From the NCBI GenBank assembly GCA_021151485.1, contig JAGKXB010000002.1, positions 29,790 to 93,789 of the forward strand: 64,000 nt of DNA. The letters run 5' to 3'. Positions 45,577 to 56,675 of the stretch are shown here, in pieces. The translations under genes were made by a program, and so were the position numbers. The stretch is from Oxalobacteraceae bacterium (GTDB taxonomy: Bacteria; Pseudomonadota; Gammaproteobacteria; Burkholderiales; Burkholderiaceae_D). The notes under the pieces were generated by a model. That model was given only the letters and a program-made list of their open reading frames with translations. It had not been told where the DNA came from and did no database searches. Every line of letters begins with the position of its first letter. Positions within the stretch are counted from its first letter, which is position 1.

Positions 45577-47568
45577 TTAATCTTTATTTCCCACTGATTC
45601 AGCACCGGCTTTGGGCCCACCGTTAGATTCTGCTGCTGCTTTTATTTCGGCAACTGATTGAAATGACATGGCATCTTCTTTCATTGCTTTGGGTGTTTTT
45701 TCGGTGCTAGGCGGCCTCTTTCCGAGCAAATAGTAATCAAGTGCTTTTCTCACGATCGGAGCAGCAGCTTCGGCACCGAAGCCACCATTTTCGACAATGA
45801 CAGCGATAGCAATCCGAGGGTGATCAACGGGAGCGAAGGCGGTATAAAGTGAGTGATCACGCTTGTGTTCTGCGATGAGCTTGGCGTTGTATTTTTCGTT
45901 TTTCTTGATGCCAATCACTTGTGCTGTCCCTGTTTTTCCTGCAGAGATGTATTCCGTATTGGCAAAAACGCGTGCGGATGTGCCTTCTTTGGTCACGCCG
46001 ACCATGGCTTGTTTGATGATGTCGATATTTTCTTGTTTGAGTGGGATATGCCCACTTTCTCTTGGTACTGTCAGCGATTTGGTACGCGTCACAGGGTCCT
46101 CGATCATTTTGACTAGGTGTGGGCGCATGATCACACCATTGTTAGCCAGAATGGCGGTGGCATGGGCTAGTTGTAAAGGAGTAAAGGAGTTGTAACCTTG
46201 TCCTATGCCCAGTGAAATGGTTTCGCCGGCATACCATTTTTGCGTAGCAGGATTTTTATATGCTTTCCGTTTCCATGCAGTGGAGGGTAGTAAACCACGT
46301 CTTTCGTGTTCTAGATCAATGCCAGTCAATTCACCAAAACGAAAAGGTTTCATGAAGTCATGAATCGTGTCTACACCAAGATCGTTTGCCAGGATGTAGT
46401 AGTAGGTATCGCAGGATTGAACGATTGATTGATACATGTCCACGTTGCCATGCCCACCCTCCTTATCATCCCGAAATTTGTGGTTGCCTAAAATATAAAA
46501 GCCAGGATCGGAAATACTGTTAGTTGGCGTGCGTTTTCCCAATTCCAGTGCCGCTAGTGCCATAAAGGGTTTGTAAGTTGATCCAGGTGGATATGTTCCG
46601 GTTAGTGGCCGGTTGACTAACGGGCGGTCGGGCGAGTTATTCAACTCATCCCAACTTTGTTGATCAATACCATCGACAAACAAGTTTGGATCAAACGTGG
46701 GTTTAGAGACATAGGCCAGGACATCGCCAGTCGATGGTTCAATTGCTACTAGTGCACCGCGTCGCTCTCCAAAGGCCTGTTCAATGATTTTTTGCAATTC
46801 GATATCAATCGATAGAATCAGGTTACTTCCTGGAATAGCGGACACGCGAGACAAAGTACGCACAGCTCTGCCGCTGGCTGAAACTTCGACTTCTTCGTAG
46901 CCTGTCGTGCCATGTAAAAGTTTTTCGTAGCTTTTTTCCAATCCTTCTTTGCCGATGTAATTGGTGCCGTTGTAGTTGGCGCTATCCTCCATTTCATCGA
47001 TTTTTTGTGCATCTTTTTGGTTGATGCGACCTATGTAGCCGACTACGTGCGAGGCGATTTCACCAAGTGGATATTCGCGAAACAGGCGAGCTTGAATTTC
47101 AACACCAGGAAAGCGAAAGCGTTGTACGGTGAAGCGTGCAACTTCTTCATCAGTTAAGCGTGTGCGAAGTGGAATGCTGCCAAAATTTTTGGACTCTTCC
47201 ATTAATTTTTTAAAGCGTTTACGATCTTTGGCATCAATGTTGACTAAGCGTGCTAAATCATTAATCACCGTTTGTAATTCACCATTGATTTTGGAAGGTG
47301 TGATTTCCAGCGTATAGGCAGAATAATTACTTGCCAGCACCACACCATTACGGTCTACGATCAGTCCTCGATTGGGGACGCTGGGTAGGATGGAAATACG
47401 ATTTTCTTCAGCTTGGGCTGCGTAATGATCATGTTTGATAATTTGCAGCCATACAAAACGTGCTAGCAGTAAAGAAAAACAGAGGAGTACAAATACAACT
47501 GCAGCGGACAAGCGCAAGCGAAAGAAATGCAGTTCACGTTCAGTATTTTTAAGCGTAGTCATACTCAA
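45577..47568 (-). CDS. mrdA: Penicillin-binding protein 2 (MrdA)
   Basis: The elongasome transpeptidase, partner of RodA, 663 residues. Membrane anchor at about 20-42, dimerisation/pedestal domain (about 60-240), transpeptidase domain with the active Ser in GTYPPGSTYKPF (about 325-336), the SCD motif in VQSCDTYYY, and KTGTAQ. A long C-terminal tail of about 35 residues (KTPKAMKEDAMSFQ..., Ala/Lys/Glu-rich) goes beyond E. coli PBP2. The frame begins MSMTTLKN; Met3 is an equally good start. It lies 24 bp after mreD and 19 bp before rodA. Confidence 0.95.
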   Translation of the reverse strand: MSMTTLKNTERELHFFRLRLSAAVVFVLLCFSLLLARFVWLQIIKHDHYAAQAEENRISILPSVPNRGLIVDRNGVVLASNYSAYTLEITPSKINGELQTVINDLARLVNIDAKDRKRFKKLMEESKNFGSIPLRTRLTDEEVARFTVQRFRFPGVEIQARLFREYPLGEIASHVVGYIGRINQKDAQKIDEMEDSANYNGTNYIGKEGLEKSYEKLLHGTTGYEEVEVSASGRAVRTLSRVSAIPGSNLILSIDIELQKIIEQAFGERRGALVAIEPSTGDVLAYVSKPTFDPNLFVDGIDQQSWDELNNSPDRPLVNRPLTGTYPPGSTYKPFMALAALELGKRTPTNSISDPGFYILGNHKFRDDKEGGHGNVDMYQSIVQSCDTYYYILANDLGVDTIHDFMKPFRFGELTGIDLEHERRGLLPSTAWKRKAYKNPATQKWYAGETISLGIGQGYNSFTPLQLAHATAILANNGVIMRPHLVKMIEDPVTRTKSLTVPRESGHIPLKQENIDIIKQAMVGVTKEGTSARVFANTEYISAGKTGTAQVIGIKKNEKYNAKLIAEHKRDHSLYTAFAPVDHPRIAIAVIVENGGFGAEAAAPIVRKALDYYLLGKRPPSTEKTPKAMKEDAMSFQSVAEIKAAAESNGGPKAGAESVGNKD

Positions 47569-47592
47569 TAAATTAATACGTAGATCAACGTT

Positions 47593-48105
47593 TTAAATCG
47601 GGCGAGTCATGTCTGTATCTACGCTGCGTCTTTGCGGTGCAAGTAATACCCATGTAATACCAGGCCAAAGCAGGATGGAGATAAAACTAATCATAAAATA
47701 AGTCCAACCAGGAAATGTTCCGTTTGCCCACAGATGGATCACAACACGTATGGCCTGCATCATGAGTAGCAAAGGCAAGATATGTAATGCCTGCATGCGA
47801 GGAGTAAACCACAACACGCGCCGATGAATTGTGGTGGCGACATACGATAACAATGTGTAGGCCAGCGCGTTTTCCCCCAATAAAGCCGCATCATGTACAT
47901 CCATGAATAAACCCATGATGAAAGCGATTCCCATTCCGACATTGCGAGGTTGATGCATGCTCCAAAATATCAGCACCAACGCAACAAAATCTGGCATAGG
48001 CAGCGTGCGCCCCCATGGCAGCAAGTTAAGTAAAAAAGCGACGCTTAAACTTGCTGCAATAAAGAGTCGATTGACCGGCAATAAGATGTGATGCGGTTGA
48101 TTCAT
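47593..48105 (-). CDS. mreD: Rod shape-determining protein MreD
   Basis: A small (170-residue) inner-membrane protein with five or six hydrophobic segments, including the family stretch MPDFVALVLIFWSMHQPRNVGMG (about 36-58) and the conserved GLFMDVHDAALLGENALAYTLL (about 64-85). MreD joins MreB and MreC to the wall-synthesis enzymes. It lies between mreC (42-bp gap) and mrdA (24-bp gap) in the conserved order. Confidence 0.95.
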   Translation of the reverse strand: MNQPHHILLPVNRLFIAASLSVAFLLNLLPWGRTLPMPDFVALVLIFWSMHQPRNVGMGIAFIMGLFMDVHDAALLGENALAYTLLSYVATTIHRRVLWFTPRMQALHILPLLLMMQAIRVVIHLWANGTFPGWTYFMISFISILLWPGITWVLLAPQRRSVDTDMTRPI

Positions 48106-48147
48106 TGAATTTAAATTAATGGACTTTTCTTTACATGAACTTTTGCT

Positions 48148-49059
48148 TTATTGAGAAGATTTTTGCGACTTTTTATTGACTTGTTCTTGTTGATGACGCT
48201 TTTCTTCCTCAATAGGATTAGGCAATACATGCATGTCAGTTAATAAAATTAGCAGCTGTCGATGACGATTCATGCCCGCTAAGGACTGGCAGACAATACG
48301 ACCAAATACGCCGGTATTGTTTTCGACTTTCACGACTTTTGCCACTGATAAGCCAGATGGATAAACGCCATCAATACCAGATGTCACTAGAATGTCACCT
48401 ACCTGGATATCTGCATTGGCTGCCACGAAGCGTAAATCCAGCAAACCTGCTTGACCGCGTCCGTAGGCGACACTACGCAAACCATTGCGCACAACTTGGA
48501 TGGGGATAGCCTGATCTTTATCAGTTAACAAGGTTACTTCTGACGTTAGTGGAAAGACACGCGTAATTTGTCCTACTACACCGACTTCATCAATCACGGG
48601 TTGGCCAGGCACAACACCATGTTGCGTGCCACGATCGAGAATGACTTTGTGTGTGAATGCGTCTTTTGTATCGTACAAAATTTCGCTCATCAAACTTTTT
48701 ACCGGAACGCGGGCACGGCTTTCTAGCAATTGGCGTAAATGCGTATTTTCAGAGGCAAATTGCTGCGCTTGCTGGAGCAGTTGTGCATTGGTGATTTGTT
48801 CGTGTTTTAACTGCTTAATTTGGTTTTGCAGGCTGGCATTTGATGAGAAAAAATCAGCAATCCCATTGGCTGCGTCACGTGGTATTAATGCCAATTTTTG
48901 TGCTGGATAGAGCATAGTCGCAATCACGTTTCGCATCATAGTTAAGGTGCCAAAACGGGCGTCACTAACCAATAAAACGAGCGATATCAAGGCAAAAATC
49001 GCCAGCTTTACGCGTGCTGGCGCGCCTTGTTTAAAGAGTGGCGGGGGACTGTATTCCAT
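48148..49059 (-). CDS. mreC: Rod shape-determining protein MreC
   Basis: A 303-residue periplasmic scaffold anchored by one N-terminal membrane segment (about 17-38). A coiled coil (about 65-110, LQNQIKQLKHEQITNAQLLQQ) is followed by two beta domains (about 115-275), including VILDRGTQHGVVPGQPVIDEVGVVGQ and LVTSGIDGVYPSGLSVAKV. The C-terminal tail is Glu/Lys/Gln-rich. It binds PBP2 and MreD to set the rod diameter. It lies 103 bp after mreB and 42 bp before mreD. Confidence 0.96.
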   Translation of the reverse strand: MEYSPPPLFKQGAPARVKLAIFALISLVLLVSDARFGTLTMMRNVIATMLYPAQKLALIPRDAANGIADFFSSNASLQNQIKQLKHEQITNAQLLQQAQQFASENTHLRQLLESRARVPVKSLMSEILYDTKDAFTHKVILDRGTQHGVVPGQPVIDEVGVVGQITRVFPLTSEVTLLTDKDQAIPIQVVRNGLRSVAYGRGQAGLLDLRFVAANADIQVGDILVTSGIDGVYPSGLSVAKVVKVENNTGVFGRIVCQSLAGMNRHRQLLILLTDMHVLPNPIEEEKRHQQEQVNKKSQKSSQ

Positions 49060-49162
49060 TGTTTGCCCCCATTTTTAAGTAAATAGATTGATCAAATTGA
49101 TTAGATGGATGAGACGAATACTCAAAGCTCAAAGGCATGTACTCAATGTTTGCGCACGAATG

Positions 49163-50329
<1,167 letters not shown>

Positions 50330-50335
50330 CTACCT

Positions 50336-50341
50336 TATAAT
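50336..50341 (+). promoter_or_regulatory. Candidate -10 element for gatC
   Basis: A perfect TATAAT at 50336-50341 followed by TTGCCGC, about 100 bp before gatC. Similar TATAATCGCCG elements precede the cytochrome c gene (31382) and argH (59345). No good -35 hexamer was placed at the standard distance. Confidence 0.4.
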
Positions 50342-50438
50342 TTGCCGCTCATTTTGGCGTAAAACATTGAATTCATTGCATTAAAGAATTTCCTCTTTGT
50401 ATAACTAATTAACTAGTAATTCATCACTACATACGACT

Positions 50439-50741
50439 ATGTCTCTTGTTATTTCCGATCTTGAACAAATCGCCGCTTTGGCGCAGCTTGAACTGGGCGA
50501 AGCTCAGGTATTAAAAAGTATGGAACAGCTCAACAATATTTTTAATCTGGTTGAGCAAATGCGTACCGTCGATACCAGTGGTCTTGAGCCTTTGCATCAT
50601 CCGATCGCGCTGCATATGCCAGAGTTGTCCTTGCGTTTGAGGGAAGATGCGGTGACGGAAGAAAATCGGCGTGATGATTACCAAGAATGTGCGCCTGCAA
50701 CCAAAGATGGTTTGTATTTAGTCCCCAAAGTGATTGAATAA
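50439..50741 (+). CDS. gatC: Asp-tRNA(Asn)/Glu-tRNA(Gln) amidotransferase subunit C
   Basis: A 100-residue subunit that wraps around and stabilises GatA in the GatCAB complex, which converts Glu-tRNA(Gln) and/or Asp-tRNA(Asn) to the amidated forms. It starts [19 protein letters not shown] and has the [25 protein letters not shown] segment and the closing [16 protein letters not shown] tail typical of GatC. It is divergent from mreB and is followed by gatA after 202 bp that hold a dispersed repeat. Confidence 0.95.
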   Translation: MSLVISDLEQIAALAQLELGEAQVLKSMEQLNNIFNLVEQMRTVDTSGLEPLHHPIALHMPELSLRLREDAVTEENRRDDYQECAPATKDGLYLVPKVIE

Positions 50742-50756
50742 ATAATTCTCTGAGAT

Positions 50757-50875
50757 TGTCCATTAACTTCCGTCGTTCCCGCTGGTTTAGGCGGGAATCC
50801 AGTGTCTTTCGTTGTGTACTGCTAAAAGCCACTGGATCCCCGATTAAAGCACTCGGGGATGACGGTTTTAAGTTT
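50757..50875. repeat. Dispersed nested-palindrome repeat, copy 1 (gatC-gatA gap)
   Basis: An element of about 110 bp. Its left part has the hairpin CGTTCCCGC...GCGGGAATCCAGTG (50774-50804). The right part is an imperfect inverted copy, with ACTGGATCCCCGA...TCGGGGATGACGG (50831-50875). So the whole is a large inverted repeat of two smaller hairpins. The outer sequence TTGTCCATTAAC is shared with copy 2 in reverse orientation at 52431-52567. Confidence 0.8.
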
Positions 50876-50943
50876 CTCCGTATTGCCATCGTTTCTGCGG
50901 GAACGATGATAGATAATAAATAGTCAAATTTTGTATATTCCCC

Positions 50944-52410
50944 ATGCATAACAAAACTCTTAAACAACTCTCCGCTGATCTTCACGATAAAAAGATTTCA
51001 GCAACCGAATTGGCCACTTTGTTTTTGGCACGCGTGCAAAAAAGCGACGTCAATGCCTTTTTGCATGTTGATGAAGCATTGACCCTGCAACAAGCCGCCA
51101 AGGCCGATGCATGCATCGCACGTCAAGAGACGACGTCATTGACTGGCATTCCGGTTGCGCACAAAGATATTTTTGTCACGCGTGGCTGGCGTTCAACTGC
51201 AGCGTCAAAAATGTTGGAGCAGTACACCAGCCCATTTGATGCCAGCGTAGTGGAACGATTACAAATTGCTGGCATGGTTAACTTGGGGAAATTAAATTGC
51301 GATGAATTTGCCATGGGTTCTGGTAATGAGAATTCTTATTTTGGTGCAGTCAAAAATCCTTGGGATAAAACAGCAGTGCCTGGTGGTTCTTCTGGTGGTT
51401 CTGCCGCCGCTGTGGCGGCTGGTTTGACGCCTGCTGCGACGGCAACGGACACGGGGGGGTCGATACGTCAACCCGCATCCTTGTGTGGCGTGACAGGGAT
51501 TAAGCCCAGTTATGGCCGGATTTCACGTTATGGCATGATTGCTTTTGCTTCTTCGTTGGATCAAGCTGGTCCGATTGCAAAAACCGCAGAAGATTGCGCC
51601 TTATTGTTAAGCGCCATGGCTGGGTTTGATGCGCGTGATGCGACGAGTTTGGAATATGGCCAAGGCGGTGATAAAGAGGATTATTCCCGTTCTTTGAATG
51701 ACTCTTTGCAGGGGTTAAAAATTGGTATTCCACGGGAATATTTCGGTGCTGGTTTGGCACCAGACGTGGAGCAAGCGGTGCGTGCCGCGCTGTCAGAATA
51801 TGAAAAATTAGGCGCCACTTTGGTGGATATTTCCTTGCCTAATACCGCTTTGTCGATTCCGGTGTATTACGTGATTGCCTCGGCTGAAGCGTCTTCCAAC
51901 CTAAGCCGGTTTGACGGCGTGCGTTATGGTCATCGCGCTGAGGAATACAGCGGTTTGTCGGATATGTACAGAAAAACGCGTGCACAAGGTTTTGGTGAAG
52001 AAGTGCAGCGTCGTATTTTGATGGGTACCTATGTGCTGCGTCATGGTTATTACGATGCGTATTACGTGCAGGCGCAAAAAATCCGGCGTTTGATTGCGCA
52101 TGATTTCCAAAATGCATTCAAACAATGTGACGTGATTATGGGACCAGTTTCGCCTACCGTTGCCTGGGATATTGGCGCCAAGTCGGATGATCCAGTAGCT
52201 AACTATTTGGCTGATATTTTTACCTTGTCGACCAGTTTGGCAGGCTTGCCTGGCATGTCGATTCCATGCGGTTTTGGGCAAGGCGAAAAAAATGCCAAGC
52301 GCCCAGTTGGTTTGCAGCTCATTGGCAATTATTTTGCTGAAGCCAAATTGCTCAACGTTGCACATCAATATCAATCCGCGACGGATTGGCATACACGCCA
52401 ACCAGCTTAA
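50944..52410 (+). CDS. gatA: Asp-tRNA(Asn)/Glu-tRNA(Gln) amidotransferase subunit A
   Basis: The amidase subunit that releases ammonia from glutamine, 488 residues. The Ser-cisSer-Lys site is present: Lys in PVAHKDIF (about 74-80), the glycine/serine block [14 protein letters not shown] (about 147-160) and [14 protein letters not shown] (about 170-183) with the catalytic Ser. An ACPs-type C-terminal region ends [13 protein letters not shown]. Both flanks carry the same dispersed repeat in opposite orientation, so gatC-gatA-gatB spacing is much larger than usual for this operon. Confidence 0.96.
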   Translation: MHNKTLKQLSADLHDKKISATELATLFLARVQKSDVNAFLHVDEALTLQQAAKADACIARQETTSLTGIPVAHKDIFVTRGWRSTAASKMLEQYTSPFDASVVERLQIAGMVNLGKLNCDEFAMGSGNENSYFGAVKNPWDKTAVPGGSSGGSAAAVAAGLTPAATATDTGGSIRQPASLCGVTGIKPSYGRISRYGMIAFASSLDQAGPIAKTAEDCALLLSAMAGFDARDATSLEYGQGGDKEDYSRSLNDSLQGLKIGIPREYFGAGLAPDVEQAVRAALSEYEKLGATLVDISLPNTALSIPVYYVIASAEASSNLSRFDGVRYGHRAEEYSGLSDMYRKTRAQGFGEEVQRRILMGTYVLRHGYYDAYYVQAQKIRRLIAHDFQNAFKQCDVIMGPVSPTVAWDIGAKSDDPVANYLADIFTLSTSLAGLPGMSIPCGFGQGEKNAKRPVGLQLIGNYFAEAKLLNVAHQYQSATDWHTRQPA

Positions 52411-52430
52411 TAAACAAAAAATAAACCGAG

Positions 52431-52567
52431 ATTATCCATTAGCCCCATTCTCACACTTCGTCGCCCCCGAGTGCTTTAGTCGAAGACCCAGTGGCTTGGC
52501 ATTAAACAAGGCAAGATGCTGGGTTCCCGCCTAAACCCGCGGGAACGACGAAGGTTAATGGACAATG
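52431..52567. repeat. Dispersed nested-palindrome repeat, copy 2 (gatA-gatB gap)
   Basis: The same element as at 50757-50875 but inverted. The right end, read in reverse, gives TTGTCCATTAAC, then CGTCGTTCCCGC..GGTTTAGGCGGGAACCCAGC. The left part CCCCGAGTGCTTTAGTCG matches the inner half of copy 1 in reverse. Copies 1 and 2 thus form an inverted pair around gatA. Confidence 0.8.
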
Positions 52568-52615
52568 TTGGATAAATAAAAAACATACATCTAAATAATT
52601 TATAGCAAGGACATC

Positions 52616-54088
52616 ATGATGCAGTGGGAAGTGGTGATTGGTTTAGAAACGCACGTGCAATTGACGACGTGCTCCAAAATTTTCAGTGGTGCTTCCACCA
52701 GTTTTGGTGCCGAGCCTAATACGCAGGCTTGCCCAGTGGATTTGGCGTTGCCAGGCGTGTTGCCTGTGATGAACAAAGGCGCAGTGGAAAGAGCGATTCA
52801 ATTTGGTTTGGCGATTGGCGCAACGATTGCCCCAAGGTCGATTTTTGCGCGCAAAAACTATTTTTATCCGGATTTACCCAAAGGCTATCAAATCAGCCAG
52901 TTTGAAATACCGGTTGTGCAGGGTGGTTCTATTTCCTTTGCTATGGAGGAAAATGGCAAAGCGACATTGCGTACCGTGCAATTGACGCGCGCGCATTTGG
53001 AAGAGGATGCGGGTAAGTCTTTGCATGAAGATTATCGTGGCATGTCCGGCATTGATTTAAATCGTGCTGGTACGCCGTTGCTGGAAATCGTCACTGAGCC
53101 CGATATGCGCAGCGCAGCGGAAGCGGTGGCGTACGCCAAAGCTTTGCACGGCTTGGTGATGTGGCTAGGGATTTGCGATGGCAATATGCAGGAAGGTTCT
53201 TTCCGCTGTGATGCCAACGTGTCGGTGCGTCCTGTCGGGCAAAAAGAATATGGCACGCGTTGCGAAATCAAAAACTTGAATTCCTTCCGCTTTATGGAAG
53301 ATGCCATTAATTACGAAGTGCGACGTCAGATCGAATTGATTGAAGATGGTGGCCGTGTGGTGCAAGCAACGCGTTTGTATGATCCGGATAAAAAAGAAAC
53401 ACGTGCCATGCGTAGCAAAGAAGATGCGCAGGATTATCGTTATTTCCCCGATCCGGATTTGCCACCGTTGGTGATTGCGCAGGCGTGGATCGACAAGATC
53501 AAAACCACCATGCCAGAGTTGCCTGCTGCTATGCGTGAGCGTTTTATGAGTGACTATGGTTTGTCTGACTACGATGCATTGTTGTTAACGCAATCAAAAG
53601 CCATGGCTGTGTATTTTGAGGCAGTGTTGGCGTGTGTGGTTGATGCAAAAAAAGACCAAGCTAAATTGGTTGCCAATTGGTTGATGGGCGATGTGGCGTC
53701 TTCATTGAATCGAGAGGGACTAGATATCGCCGATATCCCCGTCTCTGCTGCTCAGTTGGCTTTGTTGCTAAAGCGGATTGCTGACGGCACGATTTCTAAC
53801 AAAATCGCCAAAGAAGTATTTGCGGCGATGTGGCAGGAAGTTTCTGATCAAGACAATATTGCCGATGCAATTATTGAAGCCAAGGGTTTGAAGCAAATCT
53901 CTGACAGTGGTGCCCTGGAAGCGATTGTGGATCAAGTGTTGGCGGCGAATGCAAAATCGGTAGAAGAATTCCATGCCGGTAAGCAGCAAGCGATCAATGC
54001 GTTGATAGGACAGGCAATGAAAGCTAGCAAAGGAAAGGCAAATCCAGCGCAGTTGACTGAATTGCTCAAGAAAAAATTAATGGGTTGA
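52616..54088 (+). CDS. gatB: Asp-tRNA(Asn)/Glu-tRNA(Gln) amidotransferase subunit B
   Basis: The kinase/amidating subunit that activates the tRNA-bound Glu or Asp with ATP, 490 residues. The opening [16 protein letters not shown], the [13 protein letters not shown] segment, the [11 protein letters not shown] and [19 protein letters not shown] motifs and the C-terminal GatB/YqeY helical domain (about 335-488) are present. A ribosome-binding site AAGGA lies 7 nt before ATG 52619, so the second Met is the more likely start. It is separated from gatA by the inverted repeat copy. Confidence 0.95.
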   Translation: MMQWEVVIGLETHVQLTTCSKIFSGASTSFGAEPNTQACPVDLALPGVLPVMNKGAVERAIQFGLAIGATIAPRSIFARKNYFYPDLPKGYQISQFEIPVVQGGSISFAMEENGKATLRTVQLTRAHLEEDAGKSLHEDYRGMSGIDLNRAGTPLLEIVTEPDMRSAAEAVAYAKALHGLVMWLGICDGNMQEGSFRCDANVSVRPVGQKEYGTRCEIKNLNSFRFMEDAINYEVRRQIELIEDGGRVVQATRLYDPDKKETRAMRSKEDAQDYRYFPDPDLPPLVIAQAWIDKIKTTMPELPAAMRERFMSDYGLSDYDALLLTQSKAMAVYFEAVLACVVDAKKDQAKLVANWLMGDVASSLNREGLDIADIPVSAAQLALLLKRIADGTISNKIAKEVFAAMWQEVSDQDNIADAIIEAKGLKQISDSGALEAIVDQVLAANAKSVEEFHAGKQQAINALIGQAMKASKGKANPAQLTELLKKKLMG

Positions 54089-54123
54089 TATCCCATTAAT
54101 TTTCTTGATATGTTGCTCCTAGT

Positions 54124-54156
54124 AACTAGTAACTAGTTACTGGCTCGTTACTAGTT
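54124..54156. repeat. ACTAGTAACTAGTT inverted repeats at the end of the receiver-like gene
   Basis: Nested inverted repeats: AGTAACT/AGTTACT at 54128-54141 (perfect, no loop), and 10-bp arms AACTAGTAAC / GTTACTAGTT at 54124-54133 and 54147-54156. They cover the last codons of the leftward gene and its stop. They lie between two convergent genes and may serve as a transcript end, but there is no T-tract. Confidence 0.45.
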
Positions 54157-55379
54157 GCTTCTGACCACGCAATATATTCATCCCCAAGTATTGCGTGAAG
54201 TGCTTGAAAGGTTTGTAGAGATGGGCCTGGTTTTTCTACAGTCCCATCAAAGTGTGGACGATGCTCTTCTGGTACAGGCAAATTAGTTGTATTGACATTC
54301 GTTGAGAATGTAAGAATTGGCAGCCTTCTAGAAGAGTTCTCGGCAAAATTTTTTGCGTGTTCAAAAACTCGGTACTCTGCTACTAATTCAGGCCCAGATT
54401 TTTTTTTGCTACCTAAGTCGAAGTCTTGTAACACGACGTCAAATTCGACCTTTTGGCAGTGTAGCAAGTGCTTTGATGTGTAGGCCATACTTTTTTCGTT
54501 CAGCGAGGCTCGGCGGTAACCAGTGGCAAGAAAAGCTTTGCCTTGCATGGCCTTGAGTGCTTGTTCAGGCGTGTTGACATAATAAATATCAATATTGCTG
54601 TCTTTGAAGCGCTGTAAGAATGTTTTTGCCACTCCCATACTGTCATCAACCAACAACAGTCTGAAGTTTTTTACTACAGTCGGTAGGCTACTAAACGTGT
54701 CAGCGATTTGCTTGCTTAAGGTTGCTTGTAGCTCTCGTTGGGAGGTCGATTCATTGACTGAATTTGAACTGGTATTGTTCACCATTGATAAGTCCAAATA
54801 GGCCGGAGTGGATGCTTCAAATTCAATCGATTGGGACGGAGATGCAGTAGCAGATAAAGAGATGGGCATGGCTTTCCATCCATTTGTTGGCGCATCACAG
54901 TCAGTGGAATGAATGGGGGGCTGAAATAAATTGATTTGACTTGTTTGTCGACTGGGTAGACTGGTTTCATCATATGACGCATCCAGTTGTCTATTCAGCA
55001 TTGCTACTAGTTGAGTCTGATTTCTTGAGTCTGCATTTGTCAGTATTTCAGATAAAGAGCGACCTTCACAAACAAAAGGTTCTTTATTAGAACTTTGTCG
55101 TTTTAATAAAAAATCAATCAATTTTTCTTGAGTTTTTGCGATGAAATCGTCTTCACTATCTCTTGATGGCGGTGTAAAAAACACATCTCTGAAAAATAGA
55201 CTTGTCTCGTTTGATAGGCGATCATGAGTATCCAATTCATTGAGTGATGCTATGACGTAGGCAATGTTTTTTTGAGTAACAGCACGTACTAAATTTTCAT
55301 GAGGGGATGGTTGTACTGCATCAGTACTGCATGCGAATGCTTTGCAAATCCTACGGATTGTGCCAATGATTAATGGCAT
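54126..55379 (-). CDS. Atypical receiver-domain protein with ankyrin-like N-terminus, unknown function
   Basis: A 417-residue protein I do not recognise as a named family. Residues about 238-395 look like a receiver domain: acidic pair D245-D246 (LLLVDDS), phospho-acceptor D319 (VVLQDFDLG), Thr/Ser at 357-359 (ILTFST) and Lys383 (VEKPG). A 40-residue insertion (about 280-315) precedes the phospho-acceptor strand. The N-terminal part has helix pairs resembling degenerate ankyrin repeats (NLVRAVTQKNIAYVIASL near 29-46 and SLSEILTNADSRNQTQLVAML near 108-128), then a Ser/Thr-rich linker. No output domain is seen. It is flanked by AT-rich DNA and a 400-bp gap. Confidence 0.6.
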   Translation of the reverse strand: MPLIIGTIRRICKAFACSTDAVQPSPHENLVRAVTQKNIAYVIASLNELDTHDRLSNETSLFFRDVFFTPPSRDSEDDFIAKTQEKLIDFLLKRQSSNKEPFVCEGRSLSEILTNADSRNQTQLVAMLNRQLDASYDETSLPSRQTSQINLFQPPIHSTDCDAPTNGWKAMPISLSATASPSQSIEFEASTPAYLDLSMVNNTSSNSVNESTSQRELQATLSKQIADTFSSLPTVVKNFRLLLVDDSMGVAKTFLQRFKDSNIDIYYVNTPEQALKAMQGKAFLATGYRRASLNEKSMAYTSKHLLHCQKVEFDVVLQDFDLGSKKKSGPELVAEYRVFEHAKNFAENSSRRLPILTFSTNVNTTNLPVPEEHRPHFDGTVEKPGPSLQTFQALHAILGDEYIAWSEATSNEPVTSY

Positions 55380-55783
55380 GGCTTTCTTTCAAAACAAACA
55401 TAAAATTGCCAGTACTCAGCCATTTGATGGATGAGTAACATGAACAAATTGAGAAATGGATATAAGGCGGATAAGTAAAATTTGTTGAGTAAATGAAATT
55501 ATTGATTCAACACTATTTTCTTATTTGCATGTTATATTGCTAATGCAATAGATGCAACTATGAATTTGTTAAAATTTGTAAAAAAATCTATCTAAATTAA
55601 CTAGATTAACTAAATTAAGTAGATTAGGTGGATTGGCTGGATGAAATTTTCTACTCAGGTGTAAGAAAAAAGCACCATACTATTTTTGCAATAATATGGT
55701 GCCTGAAGCGAATTTAGTGGGGGATCAATGCTGCATACTCGTTGTGAGTAATGGCTGAGTTATTCATGCGAATTGCTGTGTAG
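55380..55783. other. AT-rich intergenic region, receiver-like gene to pyrE
   Basis: About 400 bp of very AT-rich sequence (repeated TTAACTAGATTA-type words near 55595-55630). It holds the leader of the receiver-like gene, of which I can place no promoter, and the pyrE terminator at 55666-55702. No gene is recognised. Confidence 0.6.
55666..55702 (-). terminator. Rho-independent terminator of pyrE
   Basis: An 8-bp stem GCACCATA (55672-55679) / TATGGTGC (55695-55702). Read leftward it is followed by six T (A-run 55666-55671 on the + strand). It lies about 85 bp after the pyrE stop. Confidence 0.75.
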
Positions 55784-56461
55784 TTACACAACCCCATAAC
55801 GCGAACGATAAGCCGCAACGGCTGCTTGATGTTGACTAAGTTCATTCTGTGTTCCGTGGTTGCTGTCAGCGTTGGCAAGATGGTTCAATAAATCGTCCAA
55901 ATTGCCGATAGAGATGACAGGAATACCGTATTCCAACGTGATTTCTTGCACAGCAGAATATTTAGACAGCGCATCTTCAGTGCCGCAGCGTTCCATACGG
56001 TCAAGTGCGATTAATACTGCGCAGGGCGTTGCACCTGCAGTGCGTATCATATTGACCGATTCACGCACTGAGGTACCGGCAGAAATGACGTCATCCACAA
56101 TCACCACTCGTCCTTGCAAAGGCGCACCAACTAGACTACCGCCTTCACCATGATCTTTGGCTTCCTTGCGATTAAACGCAAAAGCAACATCCCGCCCTTT
56201 GTTTGCCAAAGCAATTGCTGTGCTGGACGCTAGTGTGATGCCTTTGTAAGCTGGCCCAAACAGCATGTCAAATTCCAAACCGGAATCCAACAAAGTCTGT
56301 GCATAAAACTGTCCTAACTGCCCTAAACAACCGCCATTACTGAACAAACCAGCATTAAAAAAATACGGTGAAGTGCGTCCCGCCTTCGTTACAAATTCTC
56401 CGAAACGCAAAACGCCGCTAGCAAGTGCAAATGCAATAAATTGTTGGCGTAAGTTGTTCAT
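55784..56461 (-). CDS. pyrE: Orotate phosphoribosyltransferase
   Basis: Makes OMP from orotate and PRPP in pyrimidine synthesis. The 225-residue protein has the orotate-binding TKAGRTSPYFFNAG (about 25-38), a flexible Lys loop (FNRKEAKDHGEGG) and the PRPP loop VVIVDDVISAGTSVRE (about 115-130). ATG 56461 gives the usual MNNLRQQFIAFAL start; the frame begins at 56479. It is a single gene with its own terminator; the buf operon lies upstream on the same strand, 215 bp away, and ends before it. Confidence 0.95.
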   Translation of the reverse strand: MNNLRQQFIAFALASGVLRFGEFVTKAGRTSPYFFNAGLFSNGGCLGQLGQFYAQTLLDSGLEFDMLFGPAYKGITLASSTAIALANKGRDVAFAFNRKEAKDHGEGGSLVGAPLQGRVVIVDDVISAGTSVRESVNMIRTAGATPCAVLIALDRMERCGTEDALSKYSAVQEITLEYGIPVISIGNLDDLLNHLANADSNHGTQNELSQHQAAVAAYRSRYGVV

Positions 56462-56675
56462 GTTATGCATAAAGTGCACCGTTAAGAAAATTGGTTAAAA
56501 GATGGCGAATTGATAAATGATGAGAGGCCGGATTATCCGCTTTGTCATGCTATCTGTGCAAGGGGAGGTTGGTGGTTTTGTGGTGATTGATGTCAATCGT
56601 GATTGGATACGGATTGTGCTGCCGTACGATTTCTACCAGGTGACAAAGTTTAGATGAAAAACTTGAGTGCCTGAC

